Source: Gari tellinella
Lineage: Eukaryota; Mollusca; Bivalvia; Cardiida; Psammobiidae
Direction of reading: 5' to 3'
Assembly (NCBI GenBank): GCA_922989275.2
Contig: OV277857.1
Span: forward strand, 45,423,083-45,487,082
DNA: 64,000 bases
Shown: piece after piece, positions 56,093-64,000 of the stretch
Layout of the letters: each line of letters opens with the position of its first letter
Numbering within the stretch: position 1 is the first letter of the stretch
Notes under the pieces: generated by a model
Seen by the model: the letters and a program-made list of their open reading frames with translations, nothing else
Databases searched by the model: none
Told to the model about the DNA's origin: nothing
Translations under genes and position numbers: made by a program

Positions 56093-58296
56093 ATAATCGC
56101 ACAATGGAGACATATTTTGCAACATTGCTCGAGTTAAATCCCAGTGCTGTATATCCAAACTCAATGATACGTTTGAAAAGTTTACTAATTCATTGTGAAA
56201 CAAAAGCAATCACCAAAGCTTCAGAGGCTGTCTATTTTTAACATTTATTTCATAACTTTCCATCTGCTCCTTCTGTATCTCTCTAATTATTACAAACTCC
56301 ATGGAATTTCAATTCGGTTTCACGAGTACAATATGTACGACTCGTTGTGAGCAATGGATATCTCTATGGGTCGGATTAACAAACAATCAGGGCAAGGAAT
56401 AATATTGTGTTTGATATCAGTAGGTAGAAACATACAGTATGCGTCGATATAAATGAATACGGTCAATCTCATAGCAGATTTGTATTTATTATGAATGAAA
56501 CACTATGTCAAACGTCTGTAATTATGGTAATTAGCTGGACCTTCTCAATGTTCGAGGACAAACGGGCTATATTATATAGACGGTTGTTTGCAGAGTAAGA
56601 AGGGGGGAGAAAACAGGAGTAAGGGAAATACTGTATAAATAGAAGGGGTACAAAAGAGAGTGTCCTGTAAGAAAGGCATTTATTTAATAACTATTACTTT
56701 TGAAATTTTACAAATCGAAATACAGTGTTCCCTCTCTACAACGGCCCTGTCAATAACGACCCTTGTCGCAATTGCCTAAACTGATGCAATATCGTATGCT
56801 TAAAATGATCGTCTTCTTTTTTTCCTCAAAGTTACATATAAGTTGAGATTATGATAGAAATGAATGATAATGACGAGTGACATACAGCTTGAATCCAGAT
56901 CAGACGCCGTGTTACGCAGTTGAAGCGCATTTACAGTATAAACTCGGAAAACCGAACACTACCTCTAGAACTTTAAATGGATACTTCCATTACAAATTAA
57001 ATCTTGCCAATTTATGACTATTTCTGATTGTGTTAGCAAAATATTTAAAAATAAAATACAGTGTCCGTCAAGGATCACTTTGCTCAGGGTGTACACTGTT
57101 TGCCAACGACAAGTGAACTCTGGCCAGGTGCACTGTTTGTAAAGGGCGAGTATACTCCTCACCAGGATTGCATGTGTCAACCCATCACCCTATAAATACA
57201 CCTTCTTACGCCTTTAATTTATTCCTCCACTGAAGAAAATGATTCAACTTTATAATTATAGCTATGAATATTCAGCTTGAGAAACATTTTCTAGATGCTT
57301 GTAGGGAGTAGCTCGAAGCAGGATGAAAGTAAAGCAGAATGCCCCCTAAGGTGCATTCTGCTTTACTTTCATCCTGCTTAGTGTGATCACCTGTCTTGAA
57401 AACTAGAAACAGGATCCGGGGTAAAGGGTTAAACAGCTACCATTACTGTTCATAACCCCCTGTTTGATTTGTAAAATGCTGAAAGGGTGGTAGGGTTAAT
57501 TTATATCCTAGCTTAAACGTATATACGTCGCGCACGATGTTCGAACTAACGTTTGTAACGTCTTTAAAAATCGGTGTTGACGTCCAAACTGGGTTTTGCG
57601 TAGCGTTTTGAATTGTATATAGCGTTAAGAAGCAAAGTAACAAACAAACAATTGCATAGAGGAAAAGACGTTATTCTTTCTCGTTTAAATGAAACAAAAC
57701 GCAAACACAGAGAAATAAAATGAGAAAAAAATGCATTTTTAAAAATTAACATGTAATTTTTGTCTGAATGGAAACCAGTATGGTATCTACAATTCAAAGA
57801 GTATGCGCCATGAAACTGGCTGCTTAAATTTATCAAGTTCAGACCTGTAAATATATGCACATACAGTCCAATTTCGATATCTCAAAATCGGTTTTGTCGA
57901 ACATACCCGTATTTCAAAGTTAAAATGTGGCTAAACCCCGTTTTAACTTTGAAATATGAGTAAGTTGGACTTAACCTAACATGAAATAATGCAGTTCATA
58001 TGTCGAACTATCGGATAGTTCGAGTTCAATGAGTTCGACTGTATACAGTATATATAGAAGATTTAATCATATGGTGTCGGCCTGGTCAGGAATCACTTCA
58101 GGGTCGTTGTGGTCTTGGAAGTAGTACCTTGAACAAGAAATATCTTTAAAAAAGATATCCAGCGGAATGAGTGGTGGAACTAATGCTATAGATGGGTGTG
58201 CAAATTTGAAGAAATTGAGGTCTTCAAAGAATTGTAATATCTTGAATTGAAAAGTTAAACATTCAATTACAGTAACTTTCATGTAAAATATAGCTA

Positions 58297-58542
58297 CAGT
58301 GGAGAATCTGTTATTCTTTCCCAATAAACGCGTTTACGCTAAAACTATTATTTGCAGTGCAAACAGTTTGGAGCCAGATCAGACGCCGGGTAACCCGGCG
58401 TCTGATCAGGCTTTAAACTGTTTGCCACCAAGATAAACAAGAATTATCAGAATTGTCCAAAAGTTGTTCTTTTCTACGTTTTAGTGCTTTGCGTTTGCGT
58501 ACGTTTGCGTTTAAACGGGAAAGAATAACAGATTCTCCACTG
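58297..58542. mobile_element. MITE, CAGTGGAGAATCTG family, array copy 3
   Basis: Array-duplicated copy of 50981-51226 with TA flanks and the same central palindrome. Confidence 0.88.
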
Positions 58543-59373
58543 TACTAAAGGGTTGAAATTGTCATGTTTATAGTTTTATGCTTAGCTAAGGTAACGGTGA
58601 AGACCCACATCAGCGTGCATGTAAAGAGTACACTTGCCCTATGCCAACACTGTAGACCCATACAGAGTTATGGTTTTCGTTATTTTAAACTTGACTGATA
58701 TTACATACATGTATATCTGTAACAGTGCTCCCTCCCTACAACGGCCCTCCCAACAACGACTCCCTCCTTACAACGACCAGTGCCGCTGTTCCCCCAACAA
58801 TCACGACTGCAATGTCGTATGCTTAAAATTGTCGTCTGCTGTTTTTCTCCAAGTTACATATTGGACATTTTATCAGGAAAAACTTAATGGCGAGGGACAA
58901 ACAGCTTGAATCCAGATCAGACGCCGCGTTATGCGGCATCTGATCTGGATTCAAGCTGTTTGCTAATGTACGCCTATTTTCCCTCCCTAGAACGACTCCA
59001 TCCGAGCAACGCACACAATGTTTGTCTTCCGTTGGGTGTCGTTGTAGAGAAGGAACACTGTACCTTCATATGTGGTACTGCATGTATACTGAAATAATAA
59101 ACTGAAAGTGTAAAGTCTTATACATGATTGAGATAAACGAATTAAAATTTTTGTGATAAACACCAACGTTTCGTAAAAATTCTAAACGAACACGCAATGC
59201 AAGTAAGTGTAGAAAATGGTTATTTATATTTTTATCTGAGTGGAAAACACGATGTAAGACCCCATAATACTGGCTGCTTAAATTGATCGAGTTTGAAATA
59301 GTGAAATCTTATTTTCTGCATTTAGCCCTATGGTGTCATTATTTATCAGAATTGTCTCTTCAAGACGATTCTA

Positions 59374-59751
59374 ATGAGTAGCAACACCATAGCATTTGGT
59401 ACTGAAATGAGTGGGGAAATGCTCCCTTTCATACGGAGCCCTGCATGCACGATCTATGACATGTCAAACAACGTGAACCCTGGTGTGCAGCCGAATTTAG
59501 CTACATTTAATCAAGTTCCAAACTGTCTTCTTAATTGGTGCATTCGGACCATACCAATGGAAGTGGGTAGATGTTTTGACAGAAGAAAACATGTCAGAAT
59601 CCGATTACCACATATATCGGACTTCTGCTATTTTACCATTTTTGAAAATGGCAGAGAGAACGTGGAGAATGAAGGACACAACCGATTCCTTTGTGGAAAA
59701 GGCATATGCCAGAGGCGATTTCAAATAACGCCAAATGAAAGGAAGGTGTGA
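59374..59751 (+). CDS. Exon-like 125-codon frame, unknown product (array copy 3)
   Basis: By inspection it encodes the same protein as 52058-52435. The fourth, partial array copy begins inside its 3' end and breaks off at 61310, so no fourth full frame exists. Confidence 0.4.
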   Translation: MSSNTIAFGTEMSGEMLPFIRSPACTIYDMSNNVNPGVQPNLATFNQVPNCLLNWCIRTIPMEVGRCFDRRKHVRIRLPHISDFCYFTIFENGRENVENEGHNRFLCGKGICQRRFQITPNERKV

Positions 59752-61310
59752 ATAATCGCACAATGGAGACATATTTTGCAACATTGCTCGAGTTAAATCT
59801 CAGTGCTGTATATCCAAACTCAATGATACGTTTGAAAAGTTTACTAATTCATTGTGAAACAAAAGCAATCACCAAAGCTTCAGAGGCTGTCTATTTTTAA
59901 CATTTATTTCATAACTTTCCATCTGCTCCTTCTGTATCTCTCTAATTATTACAAACCTCATGGAATTTCAATTCGGTGTCACGAGTACAATATGTACGAC
60001 TCGTTGTGAGCAATGGATATCTCTATGGGTCGGATTAACAAACAATCAGGGCAAGGAATAATATTGTGTTTGATATCAGTAGGTAGAAACATACAGTATG
60101 CGTAGATATAATGAATACGGTCAATCTCATAGCAGATTTGTATTTATTATGAATGAAACACTATGTCAAACGTCTGTAATTATGGTAATTAGCTGGACCT
60201 TCTCAATGTTCGAGGACAAACGGGCTATATTATATAGACGGTTGTTTGCAGAGTATGAAGGGGGAGAAAACAGGAGTAAGGGAAATACTGTATAAATAGA
60301 AGGGATACAAAAGAGAGTGTCCTGTAAGAAAGGCATTTATTTAATAACTATTACTTTTGAAATTTTACAAATCGAAATACAGTGTTTCCTCTCTACAACG
60401 GCCCTGTCAATAACGACCCTTGTCGCAATTGCCTAAACTGATGCAATATCGTATGCTTAAAATGATCGTCTTCTTTTTTTCCTCAAAGTTACATATAAGT
60501 TGAGATTTTGATAGAAATGAATGATAATGACGAGTGACATACAGCTTGAATCCAGATCAGACGCCGTGTTACGCAGTTGAAGCGCATTTACAGTATAAAC
60601 TCGGAAAACCGAACACTACCTCTAGAACTTTAAATGGATACTTCCATTACAAATTAAATCTTGCCAATTTATGACTATTTCTGATTGTGTTAGCAAAATA
60701 TTTAAAAATAAAATACAGTGTCCGTCAAGGATCACTTTGCTCAGGGTGTACACTGTTTGCCAACGACAAGTGAACTCTGGCCAGGTGCACTGTTTGTAAA
60801 GGGCGAGTATACTCCTCACCAGGATTGCATGTGTCAACCCATCACCCTATAAATACACCTTCTTACGCCTTTAATTTATTCCTCCACTGAAGAAAATGAT
60901 TCAACTTTATAATTATAGCTATGAATATTCAGCTTGAGAAACATTTTCTAGATGCTTGTAGGGAGTAGCTCGAAGCAGGATGAAAGTAAAGCAGAATGCC
61001 CCCTAAGGTGCATTCTGCTTTACTTTCATCCTGCTTAGTGTGATCACCTGTCTTGAAAACTAGAAACAGGATACGGGGTAAAGGGTTAAACAGCTACCAT
61101 TACTGTTCATAACCCCCTGTTTGATTTGTAAAATGCTGAAAGGGTGGTAGGGTTAATTTATATCCTAGCTTAAACGTATATACGTCGCGCACGATGTTCG
61201 AACTAACGTTTGTAACGTCTTTAAAAATCGGTGTTGACGTCCAAACTGGGTTTTGCGTAGCGTTTTGAATTGTATATAGCGTTAAGAAGCAAAGTAACAA
61301 ACAAACAATT

Positions 61311-64000
61311 CGAGGGCTCGGCGCAAGAGGGGCGTAACTACATATTTTTCCAAAAATGACTTTTTTTGATTTTTCAGCTTATATTAGTCAAACTCATATG
61401 CTGTATAAATTTAAACAAAAAGTTTCAGATATTTATATCAATAACTTGATATTGCAATAAGGGCGTATCTCAGATTGCCAAATTATCTTAGCGCAAGAAG
61501 GGCGTAAGTCCACTTACACCCTTCTTGCATGCTAAAAAACATCTGGTTGACTTACAATCTATCCTGCAATACAGACTTAAGTAAACAAATAACTGCTGTG
61601 TTGTTATCTTATGATGGCATTATGTTCTTTATGACATCACAACAGTATATTATTGCATCATAACAGTCTACTTAAGCACTGACATGACACAATATTTTCA
61701 ATTTTAAGGTGAAAAAAAGGTTTAAATCTTATACTTGAGAAAAGAAGGCAGCCATAATGTGGCTTATGGGGGCGCCTGAGTCTTGAATAAGGGCAGTTTG
61801 CATTTTATGTACATTAAATTTGTGTTGGAGGCAGGATGTGTAAATATATATGTCATTTTTAGATATTTTAGGGTTCAGAATTTGGTTATAACAGTCTACA
61901 AAACCTCTATTTCCTTTTCGGGCGTGAGGTATTAGAATATTATTGATATAAGATCTACTTTTAGGCAGATTTAGTGTTAGAGTTATCAGTTTTTAATATT
62001 TTCAAAACTGAAATTTCCCTTTAAACACATTCAAACCTAGAAGCAATGAGTATACTTGTCACAAACAAACAGTGTATCTGCAAAAAGTACACTTGCCCTA
62101 TGCAAACAGTGCAGGCCCTGAACATGTAGACAGCTAAGACCTGCAGGAGCTCTCTGATCAGTGTCTCCAATGTTTGTTATTTTGCAATATGTTGTTATTT
62201 AAAAAAACCTTATTGGTCAAACATTTACTTAAACTTAATTGAATGTGTTCTGTTAAAGTTTCATAGGTGACTGAGTTAAGACTTTGCCAGTCAGTTGTTT
62301 TGGTTCTTCAGATATAAAACATACCTAGATCTACTGGAAATTTCCCAACCAAATGAAGATCTGTGGTCACTGGTCTCAACAAATTCACTTCAACAAAATT
62401 GAAACTTTGTTTATACTCAAAGCACCTGTTCTATTTTTGTGCAGGTGTATAATATCAGTATGCAGCTTTGCTAAATTAGGTCTCTTCTGACACAGTGTTG
62501 ATCTTTAAAGACTTTTCCTCAGTCCATTGAGGGACCACCAGCCCATTGTTTTGGAGGTGTCAGTGTAACTGTCAAATCATGCGCATATCATGTGCAGCAC
62601 AATCTCAGTTTACCTGGTGAGGTCCAGATTATACTCATGCTCTAGTGATTTTCAATGGTTATTTCTAACCCAACTATCAAATATAAAGGTAGAGTCTCAG
62701 ACGAGAAGCTTCAATGGTTCTTTGCTAACGGTATGTCCACAAGACCCATGCTCTTTGTAAGGAAATTGTCTGGCAGGGTGTTATGACCAAAAGGGCGTCA
62801 GGAGATGTGTTTAAGTGCAGTTTTGACTTGCTTCTGTATACCAATAGTTTTAAGCACTCACTTGTAGCAGGTAAACCAGTATCAGGTTGAGAAGCTTAGA
62901 CACCGCTATGAAAAGGGCATCATTTTATGAACTGAGTTATCACAGCTTGCTTTGCTCAAGAGCTCTTACCATATCCTATTTCAAATTAAGTTCAGAGCTG
63001 TGGGGAAATCAGACCCATATAAGTCTGTGACTTGTTGAAACTCTGCATCATATATGGCTCTTGAACATCTCTTGGCAAGTTCATATGTATACATGTACAT
63101 TCTGTACCCGAGTTGTTTTCGATACCATTTGGTTTTAATTTAGTAATCATGCTCCATTATAATTAAGTACATGGTTTGGGTACAAGTTTATGTGAAGGAG
63201 CCCTTGTAAAGTATTGTTATGGTGGCCTTTGCTGCCTTAGCAATGCAGGGTCACCTACATAAGGAGTTTTGGTCAACTTTTCAACTTCCTTACTAAATTC
63301 GACAAAATTCCTCATCTCTAAGACCCTTTGACTGTAGCTGATGCCATGCTCTGACTGAACAATTTGGGTACCTCAAGTCTCTTTGCCTGATTATCACTAT
63401 ATGAGAAAACATTCTCACAGAGAATGCATTCTGAAGTTTGCCATATTTCTTCAGGATCTGCTTTATTCTACTGCATGGATCATGGCTACAAAATATTTTT
63501 CAGATGTTTTACCTTGGTTCAGCCTGTTTAAGAGCATTTGATGTCAGCTCCTTCACAATTTTCACAAGAATCATGTTTTCCTTATTTGGTTGAGGCCTGT
63601 GCATTCATAGTAGATAGGCATTTTTAGATAACAAGCAACACATTAATTTGGCTCCACATGTTGATATATGTCCACATGACATGTACTTCTTTTTTACTTG
63701 ACTGTAATATATAGTCAACTGTCACACATTTTTGTTGAAAATTTTTGGTCACAAAGTTAACCACTAATAATTTTTTGACTCACTTAAATCAGACCAGTGT
63801 AACTTGTAAAAGTGAAAGCTGTCCATAAACAGTATGCATGCTTGATAATAAAATTGGACATAAGGCCTGTTCTTATTTTTCTTTACAAATTGTAAAGAAA
63901 TTCTGAGTACATAGGGGCATAGTTTGTGATAAGAGTTATAGGCCTTGTCATTTCACATGGATAGTGTTGAGGAACAGTAATTTTTAACTTTTATTCAAAT
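61311..64000. other. No supported gene; hairpin at 61493-61528
   Basis: Unique-looking AT-rich sequence right of the array. GCAAGAAGGGCGTAAGT (61493) faces ACTTACACCCTTCTTGC (ending 61528), 17-base arms with one mismatch and a 2-base loop. Related 'gcaagaggggcgtaact' is at 61323 and 'aagggcgtatctca' at 61458. A 'gtacacttgccctatgcaaa' repeat scrap lies at about 62088. Open frames are all short and I see no exon with both splice sites and a recognisable protein. It could be UTR, intron or intergenic DNA. Confidence 0.4.

Larger units (their letters stand above)
48695..61310 (+). repeat. Head-to-tail array of a ~3,658-bp unit, about 3.45 copies
   Basis: The marker GACACAACCG occurs at 48701, 52359, 56016 and 59675, giving periods of 3658, 3657 and 3659. 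Copies are roughly 48695-52352, 52353-56009, 56010-59668 and a partial 59669-61310. By eye they differ by only scattered single bases and one- to three-base indels, so the duplication is recent or homogenised. The left edge falls inside the unit's 125-codon frame. The right edge falls after 'aacaaacaaacaatt', where unrelated sequence starts. Each unit carries MITEs, a foldback and the exon-like frame. An assembly artefact is possible, but small differences between copies argue for real copies. Confidence 0.95.

Noticed and set aside
48695..61310. Many repeated short frames on both strands (60-98 codons)
   Set aside because: They recur only because the 3.66-kb unit is duplicated. Several run through MITE ends, and none but the 125-codon frame has exon-like features.

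Overview
The window looks like nuclear DNA of a metazoan, most likely a bivalve mollusc. It is AT-rich, has GT-AG introns, is packed with short inverted-repeat elements and tRNA-derived SINEs, and the only clear proteins are transposable-element proteins or possible host exons. The species is inferred from repeat style and is not proven. No prokaryotic operon, rRNA, functional tRNA or CRISPR array is seen.

Layout. 1-6 kb: ~160-bp dispersed repeat units, SINE copies on both strands and a large inverted repeat. 6.1-10 kb: a four-exon HARBI1-like (PIF/Harbinger) nuclease gene with all three acidic catalytic residues, broken by one in-frame stop and a lost splice acceptor. 10-18 kb: inverted-repeat elements, a two-copy repeat carrying a TATA-like box and a CRE-like site, a decayed second HARBI1 copy (14.1-15.0 kb) and the N-terminus of a third (17.9 kb). 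18.4-23.7 kb: a Tigger/pogo-type transposase with a C-terminal PHD-like zinc finger. It is split by a 3,225-bp non-autonomous DNA transposon flanked by a 4-bp CCGG duplication, and removing the insert restores the reading frame. 23.7-25.3 kb: an element made of ~160-bp tandem units.

25.9-38.5 kb: scattered phase-compatible exon candidates on the + strand, a ~179-bp minisatellite, a GA-rich coding-like stretch and two consistent exons resembling the start of a Ulp1/SENP-type (C48) protease domain. 39-43.9 kb: a LINE ORF1 with an early nonsense codon and a separate 5' part of a LINE ORF2 carrying a 2A peptide and an APE-type endonuclease, truncated before the reverse transcriptase. 44-46.7 kb: a ~186-bp satellite in which nearly every unit has an RFX X-box-like motif; the array switches orientation near 46.27 kb. 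46.9-48.7 kb: other tandem and foldback repeats.

48.7-61.3 kb: a 12.6-kb head-to-tail array of a ~3,658-bp unit (about 3.45 copies, nearly identical by eye). Each full unit carries an unrecognised 125-codon exon-like reading frame and several Tc1/mariner-type MITEs. 61.3-64 kb: AT-rich sequence with no supported gene.

No pathway ties these genes together. The window is best read as a transposon graveyard with nested insertions, possibly lying across the introns of one or two host genes on the + strand. The items most worth a second look are the X-box satellite, the 3.66-kb array with its conserved reading frame, the CCGG-flanked element, and the Ulp1-like gene.
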